Part shown: one piece after another, positions 1 to 13,889 of the stretch
Position numbering within the stretch: position 1 is the first letter of the stretch
Layout: each line of letters opens with the position of its first letter
Origin: Marsupella aquatica
Lineage: Eukaryota > Marchantiophyta
Reading direction: 5' to 3'
Assembly (NCBI GenBank): GCA_973895155.1
Contig: OZ316896.1
Span: forward strand, 5,208,001 to 5,272,000
DNA: 64,000 bases
Program-made: the position numbers and the translations under genes
Notes under the pieces: model-generated
The model's input: only the letters and a program-made list of their open reading frames with translations
Databases searched by the model: none
What the model was told of the DNA's origin: nothing

Positions 1-85
1 ACTGAGAGGTTGATAGACACATTCGATTTTATCTTGAGTAAAATTAATCATCCTAATTTGTGATTTCCTTTCATTGGCTACACAG

Positions 86-490
86 GACGGATACTCGTGC
101 CACCGCTGGCAGTTTGGTGCAACCAATCTATTATATACGATAAGGTGCGCCCAATCAACCTCCTGACAAACCGTTCTGTTGAGGACAAGATTTATCCTGT
201 GCATTCGTGAATCGCATGCAACATACGGTCTTGTTATCTCTTGCAAAGTGTGGGAGGTTCAGAATTGAGATATACCCTATTGAGAGAGAATACTGAAATA
301 ACTGGTAACGTCTGCAGGATGGCAGTATTATAGCAATATCGGATGCCTCTAGTTCCGAAGCTGAATCTCAAACAGGTACGAAGTCTGAAAGCTGGAGCAA
401 ACAAAATGCTTTCATTGGCTTTTTCGCTCTGTTGCAGAAGCCGTCGACTCTACAGTCCCTACCCTATTTTCACCTACCCAATTATGCTGA
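86..490 (+). CDS. 3' terminal exons of a gene starting outside the window; CENPC-motif (KNL2)-like tail
   Basis: Three exons, 86-144, 318-375 and 438-490 (stop TGA 488-490), join into one frame. Acceptors are CACAG, CTGCAG and TTGCAG; donors are AAG|GTGCGC and CAG|GTACGA, and the phases agree. The joined tail is about 55 residues; it starts RILVPPLAVWCNQSIIYDKD, continues through an acidic Ser-rich stretch and ends FSPTQLC. No single open frame spans the region, so the case rests on the coherent splicing. The order (G)R...PPL..W.NQ..YD.DG recalls, from memory, the CENPC-like motif near the C-terminus of plant KNL2, a kinetochore loading factor; this is a hint only. It could also be the tail of an unrelated gene. 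The rest of the gene lies before position 1. Confidence 0.45.
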
Positions 491-810
491 CTCATGGTTC
501 AATTTCCCGTGCATTTCAGGCTGCTTCAATTTTACGTTTCCTTCGGACACAGGAGCAAGAAAAATGCAGAAAAGGCTTCGTAAAGCTGCACAAACCAACT
601 GGTCCCAGAAATAAATGTACTGTGTACTCCATGTTTTGGTTCTACTCCATATGTCGATAGATTTTTGTCCTCAATCAGTCATTCTCAATGACTTGGACAT
701 TAGAGAAGTGCCAGCACTAGTCTCCTTTCTGTATATTTCTCCTTCGCTTAGAATCATTTTTAAGACCTGTGTATTATACTGTGATCTTAAAGTATGGCTA
801 TGGCAACATC
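491..810. other. Probable 3' UTR and flank of the preceding gene
   Basis: No coding signal or repeat is recognisable here. The stretch directly follows the stop at 488-490, so its first part is probably 3' UTR. Confidence 0.3.
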
Positions 811-985
811 CTCGACATGTTGTAAGAGGGGCTCCTACTGTAAAAGCAGTCTTTGCTTCTCCATAAGTATACTCTACAACAGTAGTTTGGATGTCCAGCA
901 CGCCATGTTGTGAGATGGGCTCCTACTGTGGAAGGAGTCTTTGCTTCTCCATGAGAAGTAGACTACACATGAGTAGTTTGGACAA
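811..985. repeat. 88-bp tandem duplication
   Basis: Two units share CATGTTGT(A/G)AGA followed by GGGCTCCTACTG, starting at 816 and 904. Each continues with AGTCTTTGCTTCTCCAT and ends near AGTAGTTTGGA. The copies differ at several positions. Confidence 0.8.
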
Positions 986-1225
986 ATGGCCACTGCTTAA
1001 TGTAACAAGGCTACTGAAACTAAGGGAAAGCTTGCCACTAAGTTCTTTTCTGTGAAATTGTTTGATAAGTTAGTGGTGATCAGGTGATTGGGGGACTTAT
1101 GTTTTGTGGACTCATTCACGAGAGGCAAGAAAGCCTCCCACTGTAGATACCCATGTGGCTGGTATTTTACAGTGGGGCTGATAGTTTAAAGAAATGGAAA
1201 TGTGCGTGTAATGGAAAGGCTCCCT

Positions 1226-1940
1226 CTATCCAGACTCCCCATGGTTGTCCTTACTCACAAGCATCCCCATGGTTGTAGCATAGTCTAAACATTGTAAACA
1301 TTTTGCACTATAATGAACAACTTGAATTCCCATTCTTCTAATGTCACAAGCATAGTCTAAACATTGAAAACATTTTGCACTAACTTAATTATAGTTAAAG
1401 AGCTCGAAATCTCATTCTTCTAATGGAAATTCATGATCATTGGACATTCATTATATTTACCATTCTTTCCATACTCGTGGTGAACCCCTAGAGAGTCTAC
1501 CATTCTTTCCATCCTCATGGTGAAGCCCTAGAGTCTTAACATCATTTGGCATTCATTATATTTATCATTCTTTCCATACTCGCAGGGAAACCCAAGAATA
1601 TCTACCATTCATTCCATTCTCATGGTGAAGCCCTAGTCATTTCTAGAGGCTTCTAAACCCTAGAGTATCTACCATTCTTTCCATTCTCATGGTGAAGCCC
1701 TAGTCATTTCTAGAGGCTTCACTCTGGAAGCCTAGATCCCAACTCTAGTTTCTGTTTGCACTTTATAAATAAGATGATTGCACTCTATGGAGTAACACAT
1801 TGATAACTTCTTCCCGGTACCCAGATTCCCCATGGCTGTCCTTACTCAGATGCATACCAGATTCCCCATGGCTGTCCTTACTCAGATGCATAGTCTAAAC
1901 ATTGAAAACATTTTGCACGAGAGTAATTGTAGCTTATGGT
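1226..1940. repeat. Degenerate interspersed tandem repeats
   Basis: Several short motifs recur in irregular order: CATAGTCTAAACATT (1279, 1351, 1889), CCCCATGGYTGTCCTTACTC (near 1237, 1828 and 1863), and ACCATTCTTTCCAT followed by CTCATGGTGAAGCCCTAG (several times in 1470-1720). This looks like an old, rearranged minisatellite. No gene is seen in 986-2350. Confidence 0.7.
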
Positions 1941-2349
1941 TGCACTCTATGGAGTAACACATAATCTCCGACTGTGGTAGGTCAAGAACAGTAGATTTTT
2001 ATGGTGAATAATATATATACTAAGCAACTACAATTAGCCATGCAATTGTCCTTATTTTTCTTGGGTTGCAATTACTACCTCTTCCTTTATTAAATAGCTG
2101 TCCAAGGTAGTTTTCCCACAAGGTAAAATGGGAAATAATGTGTGTTCTAATCCCTAAGCATTGTGTCCAACTTGTGGAAAAGACCACTCAAGTAGGCAAT
2201 ATTTAAACTTTTGCACATGGTCAAAAAGTATGCATACTATTATCTCAAATCCATATTTGAATTAGTGACCCGTATAAAAAAAATCTTAAATATGAAGTTG
2301 GGATCCTAGATATGGTCGTTGTATGAAATTTAAAATATGTAGTTTCATA

Positions 2350-4070
2350 GAGCTACCCAATTGGGCTCACCCCCTTTTTGTGTTTCTAGATGGCTGTCTT
2401 GTTCTTAGCCCCAGGCCAAGGTCCCGGTGTCGTGCCGATTCATTTCAGCACTGGGACTTGTATTGAGGAGTGTCAATTGGCGCCGGGGATTGGCGTTCCG
2501 GTTCCGATCAGTTACAAAGGGAGTAGTGCCGAACTGTTCCGCCACAGAGCTTATCTTTGAGTGACGATTGTGATCCGTTTCCGTTCAGTTGAGAATGCCG
2601 TGGAGCCGAATCATTTTGGCTTTGAGCTTGACTTTGGGGTGGTCATTGGTGTTCCGTTTAATCAGTTGGAACGCAAAAGCGGATGGAATGCGAGAGGCTG
2701 TTGGTTCATCTTCAGGGCAACCAAGAGTTGGACTGTTGAGTTCTGAACCTGCTTGGCGGTGGCTCGTTGGGCGGGGATACTGTTTCTGAGGTGTATTTGA
2801 GGGCTGGGCTTTGGCTAAGTCCATGGGAGTCATCATTTTTGCGAAATTTTGGATAAGGAATTCGGATACTACTGATCGTGAGCCAAAGAGCTCGAGTTTT
2901 GAACCGTTGGCGAGGAGACCTGATAGATCTCGAGTAAGATCGAAGCCCGATCAAAGTTCTGAACTTGACCACTTGAGAAATTGGACTTTTCATGGATTTG
3001 GAACTTGATAGTTTTTTGAGAAGACAAAAACTCGATGGAAGATAGATAGTGGCCCGCCACAAGACCAGACATCAGACTTTCACAAGTGACCAGCTCGAGG
3101 GCATCCATTATATTGAACATGAAATTTTCAGAAATAAAAATGTTTGAGTTTGGACCTCGATTGTGTTTATCATTTGTCTTGATCGCAACTATAAACAGTC
3201 CGTTTACCTAAGGTGGCCCCTACTTTCAGTCCACGCAACACTGGCCCTATTGGTTTGTCAATCCTTGTTTCCTTGCCTCAGGTTTGCTTTTTCTCTGTGC
3301 TCCACTGTTCCCTCACCGCTCAGGTTTGCTTTTCTCTGTGCTCCGCTGGTCGTTGCTACGGTTGCCTTTAACCTCATTTGGCACAGTGTTGCCTTTCTTC
3401 AAACAAGAAAAAGGGGGGTTGTGCTCACAAAGAATCACCAAATTGGTCTCAACCCCCTTCTTGTGTTTCCAGAGAGCTGACTCGTACTAATCTTGAAATG
3501 CAGATATAAATTAATGTCTTTGTGCAGATAGACTGGCGTTATATGAGGACTCCTTGCAAAGATTATTAGCCAGTCTAACCATATAATTGTGATCAGAAGT
3601 TCCACAAATCTAACTATACCGTTGTGCAATAGACTTGAATACCACAATCAGGCACTTAGGCTAGTCTTCTCCAAGATGTTTTAAGCTTGGCAATCTTGCA
3701 TCTATTGTACACAAACCTACCGTGTCTACACTGGAATGTAGGATCTTATCCATGAAAAAGGGATGATTGTAGGTTTAAAGAGTTTCAAACCTGTCACTTT
3801 TCGAAATTATTCTTCGTCTCGTGCTTATCTCAACTAGAGATGTAGTATGGATAATTCCGAAGAGGACTCTGGACCGCCATTCGACCATTAATCATGGATA
3901 TTTATCAAATAGGACTATATATTAATGGATATCTATCAAATAGTACTGTACATCGTCCATGAATTGAACACATACTAGGACGGGCGAGGGGTATGGGGCC
4001 ATGTAACTTTCCGAGCGAGGACATATCTAAAGAGATGACAAATATATCTCATCCACGCCTTATTCAAGGT
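2350..4070. other. Intergenic; one repeated 40-bp segment
   Basis: No identifiable gene. A segment around 2355-2400 (CCCCCTT...TGTGTTTCTAGA) reappears around 3437-3478, about 1.1 kb apart in the same orientation. That could mark a decayed insertion, but no other long-repeat or coding signal supports it. Short open frames at 2561-3120 overlap on both strands and look accidental. A small AT-rich duplication (GGATATYTATCAAATAG) sits near 3897-3945. Confidence 0.3.
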
Positions 4071-4071
4071 G

Positions 4072-4355
4072 CTCATGATACCCTTCATCGTGTCTAATCT
4101 CGATCATTGCTCTGTGGTTTGGGACGATTTAAAGGTTTGCGGGGTTGGTTTCCAAGTGTGCATATTCGCGGTGTTCATGATACCTTTCATCATGTCTAAG
4201 CTCATCTCGATCATTGCTCTGTGGTTTGGGACGATTTAAAGGTTTGCGGGGATGGTTTCCAAGTGTGCATATTCGCGGTGTTCATGATACCTTTCATCAT
4301 GTCTAAGCTCGATCATTGCCGTATGGTTTGGGACGATTTAAAGGTTTGCGGGGAT
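4072..4355. repeat. 102-107-bp tandem repeat, about 2.7 copies
   Basis: TTCATGATACC...TTCATCRTGTCTAA recurs at about 4073, 4175 and 4282. Each unit carries GGTTTGGGACGATTTAAAGG and ends with TTGCGGGG. Units 1-2 continue into AAGTGTGCATATTCGCGGTG; the third breaks off after TTGCGGGGATATC. Confidence 0.85.
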
Positions 4356-5496
4356 ATCAAATTCAGTGAAACTGATTGAAGAGAACAAAGAGGTCTCAAA
4401 AACCAAAGTGGTGGGAAGTTCCAAAGGAAGTGGCGTACGAGGCCATATGATTATCTAGTAGAGCCCAGTGTCCAAAATCATTCCACATCAAGTTGCTGGC
4501 TTGTGTTGGGTTTGCAATTACCGTCCGGCTAGAAGCAGTTCAAGCCTTGTTCAAGGTAGCTCTTCTCCACTTTGAGAAGACCACCGCTGGCGGAGAATCT
4601 GCTGTTTCCGGCATCAGATGCCCTAACAGTATTATTTCCTAGAGAGTTGCAACATACTGAGGCCCAATATTTAGGCTAAATGCATTAGCTCGCTACGTAA
4701 AAAAGGAGAACTCGATTTCTGTTCTTCCCCCGTGTGCGGGGCCATGAGCAGAAAACCGAAAGCTGAGGAATGAATTGGTTACAGCTCCTGAAAACCCTCA
4801 ACCCCTTCACGAAATAAGGAAACTAGCCTCAGTAAACTAGGGATGAACGAGAGAGATAGAACTGACTAATTGTAAACCTAATTAGGTCAACCTATTTAGA
4901 TATTGGACACTAATTCCGAGCAGTTTTGAACACATTTGACTGAGGCAAAACACCTTTCGCACCAGCGCTCCATCTACCATTCTAAGAATATGCCAGCGAG
5001 ACATCGAAAACCAGTAAATTTAGCCCTCTTATGAAACACCCAGTCTGGTATTTGCAAGAAAAAAATTGCCTCATTTCCAGTGATTTGCTTCGTTCAAGTA
5101 TGTGACCGATATGGGGAGTTCCTACGGGTTTACTCCGGATAGATTGGCAACTCACTGAGAGCAACGCTATTCTCTAGCACTACCTTGCTCAGGGACGAGC
5201 TTATAGAAAAGCAATGTCACAGCGATACTACTGCTATCTCTCTGCCATCTCTTCACAGCCATCCTCTGTTACAACCCATTCCTTAGTCGACTTCGACTGC
5301 GCTCCCTTTTTCCACATCTATTCCCTCCCTAACCCCTGAAGAAGTCTCATTCCGGTCTCCTCTGACCCGAACAGACGCAGCGCAGATAGAGCACAACAAG
5401 ACAGTGAAACAGACCGGGGCCAAAAACATGAGGAAAGAGTGAAATCTGACTGATGAATGAAACGCAACAGCTTCCAAAAAACTAAAAAGAAGAAGT
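4356..5496. other. Intergenic plus RPL23 3' UTR
   Basis: Nothing identifiable apart from the part just below 5497, which should be the 3' UTR of the minus-strand RPL23 gene. Apparent frames at 5283-5663 and 4982-5164 are unsupported; the first runs antisense-like through the RPL23 last exon and intron. Confidence 0.3.
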
Positions 5497-7122
<1,626 letters not shown>

Positions 7123-7345
7123 CGTTGCTCCCTCTCAGACCGCTCCTGCTCTCAGAGACCCCGAGTGAATCCCTCCTCCGCCTGCCTCCCGTCCGCTCCC
7201 TGCCTTGCAAGCTTTTCAAAGAGACCTTCTCTCTCGACGAACCCCTTCACAATCGCTCCGCGAGCCGCCTGCTCAGCACACGGTGCTCTCGTTACGATCG
7301 AACCCTAAAACCTGGCGCAGGATCACTGATTCTCGACTTCTCTGT
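7123..7345 (-). promoter_or_regulatory. RPL23 5' UTR and promoter region with telo-box-like motifs
   Basis: The leader just upstream of the ATG at 7122 is purine-rich on the minus strand (CTGAGAGGGAGCAACG). AACCCTAAAA (plus strand, 7301-7310) and GTTTAGGG (7345-7352) match the telo-box core AACCCTAA in either orientation, a motif common in plant ribosomal protein promoters. The transcription start is not visible from sequence alone. Confidence 0.45.
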
Positions 7346-8160
7346 TTAGGGTCTATTAATTAATTCTATTAATTAATTAATTAACCAGGCTCTAATGAAG
7401 GTACTACCGTGCTGAAGTTTCTGTTTAGAGTGTAGGAGTTAATTAAGCACGCTTTAATGAAGGTACTACCGTGGTGCGTTTTTTGGTTTAGATTGTTCTA
7501 GTTAGTTCAGGCTCTGATGAAGGTACTACCGTGGTTCGTTTTCTGTTTAGATTGTACTAGTTAGTTAATCAGGCTGTGATGAAGGTACTACCGTGGTGCG
7601 TTTTCTGTTTAGATTGTACTAGTTAGTTAATCAGGCTGTGATGAAGGTACTACCGTGGTTCATTTTCTGTTTAGAGTGTATTAGTTAATTAATCAGGCTC
7701 TGATGAAGTTACTACCGTGGTGCATTTTCTGTTTAGAGTGTATTAGTTAATTAATCGGACTCTAATGAAGGTACTACCGTGGTAAAGTTTATGTTTAGAG
7801 TGTATTAGTTAATTAATCAGGCTCTGATGAAGGTACTACCGTGGTGAGTTATCTGTTTAGGGTGTATTAGTTACTTACTCGGGCTCCGATGAAGGTACTA
7901 ACATGGTGACTTATCTGTTTAGGGTGGGTATTAGCTAATTAACCGGGCTGTGATGAAGGTACTACCGTGATGACTTTATCTGTTTAGGGTGTATTAGGTA
8001 ATTAATCAGGCTCTGATGAACATACTACCGTGGTGACTTATCTGTTTAGGGTGTATTAGCTGATTAATGAGGCTCTGATGAAGTTACAACTGTGGTCACT
8101 TATCTGTTGAGGGTGTATTAGTTAATTAATCAGGTCTGATGAAGGTAGTACTGTAGTGCC
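7345..8160. repeat. 62-bp satellite-like array, about 13 copies
   Basis: The core GTACTACCGTG recurs at 7401, 7463, 7523, 7585, 7647, 7708, 7771, 7833, 7895, 7959, 8021, 8083 and 8145 (a few variants). The consensus is CAGGCTCTGATGAAG, the core, then TTTTCTGTTTAGRGTGTATT and AGTTAATTAAT. The period is remarkably even. The array abuts the RPL23 promoter, and every unit contains TGTTTAG(R)G, close to a telo-box. Confidence 0.93.
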
Positions 8161-8897
8161 ATCCTGGTTAATGAACAAAATTATTTATTTTGGATTTTGG
8201 GAAAACTCATACTACTAAAAAATAGAGTCTGGATGGATTGCTCCAATAGGGTGTTTCAACCCTTTAGTTTTGCGGGGAAAACCCTGGCACGAAAGTACCA
8301 GTTGTGGTCTGTAGCCATTAGTGTGCGGACAAGCATTTTTGTGTCCATCAAACCTTTCAAGAAAACACCCTTGACCACAACTGGAGGCAAAACAAATAGA
8401 TTTGAGATTCCCCTAGTGTACTGCACGAACTATCTTAAAAAATAGGTCATATGTCTAGACTGAAATGTGACCTGTAAACTAGTTCTTCACCATTCAGTTC
8501 CAACTAGTTTACCTGATCATAAATGGTTCCAGTTAGTTTGCCCGGTGGTAAATCACTGCTCAAACCCCAACGACTCAGGACTTCTGTGATAAAAGTCAGA
8601 CTTCTTTCCCAAAGCCGGTCATCCCTAGCTGCCCAAAGTACTCAGTGTATCCTTCACAAAAAGTGAAATGTCCTTTGGCAGCTGATTTATAATATTTGAT
8701 TATTTCTTGTTTGAATAAAAAACTAGCAAATGATCTTTGAAAATCTCAAACTTTTAATAGGTAATAGATCAAGACACCTATTATCAATTTTAGGGTTGTA
8801 CATTGAACAAATATTGGTAGGATGTCATTTAATAGATCCAGACAAAGAACTCTACCAGATCTTCAAAAGAGCCATAGGTCTCCACGTATGGGGGATA
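8161..8897. other. Intergenic, no gene seen
   Basis: AT-rich sequence with no recognisable coding, RNA or repeat signal. ATCCTGGTTAATGAACAAAAT at its start resembles ATCCTGGTTCATGCAAAATG near 9283. Confidence 0.3.
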
Positions 8898-9190
8898 GCA
8901 AAGATCATTCTGACCAGAACATAAACGGAGATTTTGTAGACTTGCAGGCATAATTGCTACTTTTGTTGTGATTCCACTTGGCTTCAGGTATTACCTCCAC
9001 TATCGAATAGACTTGTGGACTGTAGTTTTTATCAGTGAATGGCAAAGATCATTCTGACCAGAACATAAACGGAGATTTTGTAGACTTGCAGGCATAATTG
9101 CTACTTTTGTTGTGATTCCACTTGGCTTCAGGTATTACCTCCACTAGTCGAATAGACTTGTGGACTGTGGTTTTTATCAGGGAATGGCTT
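8898..9190. repeat. 144-bp tandem duplication, nearly identical
   Basis: GCAAAGATCATTCTGACCAG starts at 8898 and again at 9042. The following ~140 bases match almost perfectly through GACTTGTGGACTG and TTTTTATCAG. The near identity indicates a recent duplication. Confidence 0.92.
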
Positions 9191-11260
9191 GAGGTTGTGA
9201 CCACTCTTCAGACCCCTTGAGACATCCTGTCCTGGGTTAACCTTACATTTTGCTCAAGGTGTTTTAGTACTAATGTAGTGTCATCCTGGTTCATGCAAAA
9301 TGCAAATAATTAATAAAATTTTGTACATGACTAACATATATTTTAGAGTGCTCATGAAAACATCAAAATCTCTTTGTGATGCAGATTTAAGAGCATTGTG
9401 AATGTTTTGATGTAAACACTGACTTTGCAGTGTTTACATTATTCTTAAATTTCAAAGTAACATCAACAGGTATTAGAGTCCTGACAAGTATGAAAGCATA
9501 CATAAGTAGGGAGTCCACAAACTGATTATATTTGACTGTTGACAATGAAGTCACTGCCTTAACCCAAAAGGTTTGAAGGAGTTGTAGTGCAAATGAGACC
9601 ACCAAAATAGTAACACAGAGCATTAACAGGTTCTCCTAGACTTAAAATACCAGTTTAGCAGGGCAAGACACTAACACAAAAGGTGGCTATTGATATTTTC
9701 AACCCCTAATACAATGTTCAACAAACCTGTCAGTCAAATAACTGTTTCCCACCCATTTCAATACATATGGTGACCATGGGCCGCCTTTTGCAAAAATGTG
9801 TTTTATAATCATTAACACAGGATAGAAAGATTGCTAACAAGTTTCTTCGAGGTTTGCTGATTTCTGTGTGTGTTCGCCTCCTAAAAAACCACCGAAAGCG
9901 AAAAGCAAGGGTGATGCCTCGATGCAAAGGGAGGGGATATCAAGAGCTGTTGCAACCATCACCAATCAAAATAGAAATGTTTTACAATCTGTATTTTAGT
10001 AATATTCAAAACACTTTGATGTCAAACACTGATTTCTCAGTGTATAGTCTGTTTTTGAAGTTAAAAATGAAAATTACACAAACTCTTCATGGCATTGCGT
10101 TGTAGCTTAAAACCAAAAAATATTTTCTCCTGACAGTCCCTGTGGTACAAGATGGATCAGAGCCAAGTAACCAGTTAAGGAGGTTTCCCCAAGGATTTAG
10201 TTTGCTGCAAATAATATAGTGGCACTGTGATACTTTTTTACATCTGGTGCTCCACTAAATATGTAGTCACCACCGGAAGACTATAGTTAGATTGGGTAGC
10301 TAGGCTCTTCAATTTGCCAGTAGGTAGGGAACAGGATTTTTTGTATCCTTAGGTTGTTTTTGTGCTGGGCTTCTCTTCGGATCCTTCTAGCTTTCTGATT
10401 TTTTGGTTGTCCTCCCTTGCAATCTTAAATGTGATGAAGACTTGGAAACTGACTTAGTTATCACTCCTCTAGTATAGCCACTTCGTCACTCCTCTTTTGT
10501 GAAAGGAACAGACAGATCTGATGTTGCCCGATATTCTGTGAATAGAGAGAGATACAAAAATGTGAGCTTACACTTGCTCGATACAGTGGTAGATGTTCTT
10601 GCTCACATTGAAAATATGGAAGCCATCAAGAGGTCACTGCAATGAATGAATTCCATCTATCAATGCAATTTGAAGCGCACTGAGAATGCAATAGCAGAAA
10701 GCAGATCCTCATCGACGACTGGTGAAAGGTACCGATAGCCCAGTATAGTGGATGCTGCTCTTGCTAATATTAAAAAATGTGAAAGACAGAGAAAACCTTA
10801 GACCAGGGCTTGGAAACCAAAATAAAAGAAATCCGAAGACTCAGCATTGTCATAGGATTACCAATGTTCAAGACTAGACCACAACATGATGAAAAACAAT
10901 CTCGCTTACAATCAGAGCACAGAGAATCATTCATCCTCAGTGGGAACGGTTTCGAAAGGTTGGGGTCCACTGACTTGTAGTGGACAAAAACAATTCAGTG
11001 CATAAAGTTTAAACGTGGCAAATCTACAGCCAATATTCAGTAGACGAAACGGTAGGCAGGGGCCCGTGTATTCTGGAAATATGCAGGGGGCTCAACCGAT
11101 ACACAGGGCCCGAAGATTACGGAACAGGACAGCGATGCCCGGTGGGCTACTGGGCCAAGGTTTTCCTTGACATCCTGTACAGACTGCTCACCGGACCGTT
11201 TACTTAACCATGGTGGACATGCTCTCAAATTCTTTCTGCAAATAACAGATCCTACTAAAC
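9191..11260. other. Intergenic with two related small hairpins
   Basis: No gene is identifiable. TGTAAACACTG (9411-9421), a six-base loop and CAGTGTTTACA (9428-9438) form a perfect 11-bp stem. A related weaker hairpin (CACTG ATTTCT CAGTG) lies at 10027-10042 in similar surroundings (TTTGATGT before it). The stretch 10500-10670 reads open on the plus strand (RYSVNRERYKNVSLHLLDTV) but ends at a stop, with no match I know; it may be decayed coding sequence. Confidence 0.4.
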
Positions 11261-13889
11261 TCAAATTTTGAAGTCCCGCAACTGGCTAACATTAACTCGA
11301 ATGGAAGGTCCCATTGTTGAACACACATACGCTGTCTTCCAGTAGACTCCCTTTGATCCTGATGGTCTGTTGCTGTCCACAGAATTCTGTACACCCCAAT
11401 CATTATTAAACTATTAGTGATTTTGACCTACCATCTGATAATTTCTATTCAATGAGCCCGTTGAAATTTACTTCAGTGCTGGGGCACAACGGCTTCGAGA
11501 ACTAAGACAAAATAAATACAGTCTGGATAGGATTTTCTTTCGAGATCAGTCCACAGTAGCACCAATACATAGCTTTTCGCACAAAATGGAACCGAGGAGA
11601 AAATCGTGCTTAAGCAACATTTACAAAAATAGAGAAATATAGCCATACTGTAATCCAGCAAAAGCCACGTACCGCAACTGCAACAAGATTTGCAAGGAGG
11701 TCTTCAGCTTCGAAATCAGTTTTCCCAAAAGGAACATGAACAATTCCTGTTTTATCACATCGATATTCCACCTTTCCAGCTTTGAATTCTTCAATGGCCT
11801 GAGGAAATCGAGCATACATACTGTCAGAGAACGCATAGGTGTAGACTACCTTCCGGAAATCTTAAAATGAAGGAAGCGGTCCAGCGATAAACCTTAACCG
11901 ATGAGCAAAGTTACAAAGTCAACCAATTCGGATATGATTCACTGCTACTTTGCGTAGCACACGCTTACCTTGGTGACATCTACTGTGACAGTGCCCGCTT
12001 TGGGATTGGGCATCAACCCACGTGGACCCAACAACCTACCCAACTTCGCCACCTGCAACATCCACCTTTATATTAGCAATTGTGGCGAATCTTGTAATGT
12101 CTCTCCAGCCAATCAAATGCACAAATGTTAAGGCAACTCTGTCTACCCCTGGAACAAACCCTGCTCTTATATGACGAGTCCCAGACTTAGTTATGCGGCA
12201 CCTTGGGCATCATGTCCGGGGTTGCAATAAGCTTATCGAAGTCCAAAAACCCGCCTGCAATCTGCTCAATCAGATCTTCTCCTCCCACAATATCTGCTCC
12301 TGCATTTTTGGCCTCTTGCTGCTTTTCTCCTGGCAAAGACAATCAAGAAACATATTTAAGAAACAAATCAAAAATTGAATGATGAGATATGGCTCCTGAA
12401 GAACCTCTCAAACCTCTCGAATTTTAGCAGCACAGATACTGCCACTTCTAAGAAAGTAGATGTAGCTCATACATCTCAGGTCAGCCACGCACAGCAGAAT
12501 TACCTAGGATTGACTATGTTCTATGAAGCTCAATAAAATCACTCTGGCGCGGACCCTTCAAACCCCGTGGTTAGAGGTAGTTGGTTCACTTACTTGCTCA
12601 ATTCTACTATTGAAAAAGCTATTTACCAGGGGAAGTAACATGAGAAACCGAATTGGGTTCTGTTCATCAAGTCGCCTTCTCACTCATGGCTGTGGAGAAT
12701 CATACTGAACCCCTACCCGCAGACTTTTTAATCGAAGAATTCAGCCTGCAGGACCTTCGAAAGAGGCGTTGGGCTGAAGAGTTGCAGCTGCAGACTCTTC
12801 AGGAAGTGCCATCAATTTTCGGGATATAACTTTGTTCACTATCGCTGGGTCCTGGCGACTACAACCAACCATTTACGTTCATAGATGCTGTCTGTACACT
12901 ATGGTGTTACAAACCCACAAAAAATCATTTTTGTAAAGAAGTTTTTGGAGGAGGTTGATGTCTGGGTTAGAATCCCAGCTTTCTGTCTGGTACAAGTCAC
13001 AAACCTTGGGTGAGAATCGCCACTCTCACAACCTGTCCCGTTCCCTTGGGGAGTGAAACCTGCATACCAACTCCATTGCTGAGAAGGTGACGGTCACAAA
13101 CACCCAAACAAATGTGGGAGAAAGCAAAGCGCCCGCAAGCCAAAATGACATTCTGCATAAAATCAATCAGGAAAAATGTGAACGAAGGCGAGAACTTTCC
13201 AACACATACCGTGGCTCTCAATTGTTGGTCGGTGTATTTAGGGTCTAAATTTAGGCGAAAGTGAGCCTCAGCAGTTTCAGCAAACTTAACACTGGCAGTC
13301 TCTTTGAGCAGTCGAATTGCAGTGGTGGGTTCGTACTCTTGCTTGCTAACGCGTAGCTTTGCAACTTCCAAGAACCTCTTGGATCGCCCCCCCTGTAAAT
13401 CGAACGCGGAGCTTCAGCCACAACACGAACGCTAATTCCGAAAAAAACTGCCCTCGTATCAATAATACACTTGCATTCTTACTACATTCGGCAAATGCGT
13501 TGATCATTTCCTTTTCAGTTCATCACCCGAAGGAACTACCATTTTGCAATCAATCCTCTACTCAAACTCAGTCAATGGCTGAGGTATACCGTTGTCCGGA
13601 ATTTGCAATAGTCTGGCATCCTAAGAAAAGAGCATCAAGCGAGTAAAGAGCCGCCACCAACCTTATCGATCTTAGTAGAAGAAGGTTTGACAGAAATCTC
13701 CTCAGCAGCGGGAGCAGCAGCTTCGTCGTCCACTGCCACAGTCATCCGTATGCCCCTGTACACACCCCTCGCTTGTGGACGGGCACAGCAGCTACCCTGA
13801 AACGACCCACCATCTTTGCTATGGCTTTTAAGCCCCGACCACTGCGTCGCCAATGTCAGCCGACTCGTGCTGTTCACCAACGCCTCCAT
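11261..13889 (-). CDS. PRPL1: Plastid 50S ribosomal protein L1 (uL1c), complete
   Basis: Nuclear-encoded chloroplast uL1, the 23S rRNA-binding protein of the L1 stalk near the ribosomal E site. Seven exons, high to low: 13889-13662, 13392-13210, 13059-13005, 12329-12202, 12052-11969, 11798-11673, 11386-11261 (stop TGA 11263-11261). They total 930 nt and encode 309 residues; all introns are GT/AG and in phase. Residues 1-48 are Ser/Thr/Arg-rich with few acids, as in a transit peptide. The mature part holds [57 protein letters not shown], the uL1 signature [14 protein letters not shown] (207-220), [20 protein letters not shown] and a C-terminal MGPSIRVNV. The order and length fit plant plastid L1 rather than cytosolic L10a or mitochondrial L1. 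The ATG at 13889 gives the only complete transit peptide. Confidence 0.96.

Noticed and set aside
86-168. WRKY-like reading DGY...W in another frame of the first exon
   Set aside because: The WRKYGQK core and zinc ligands are absent, and that frame does not continue into the next exon.
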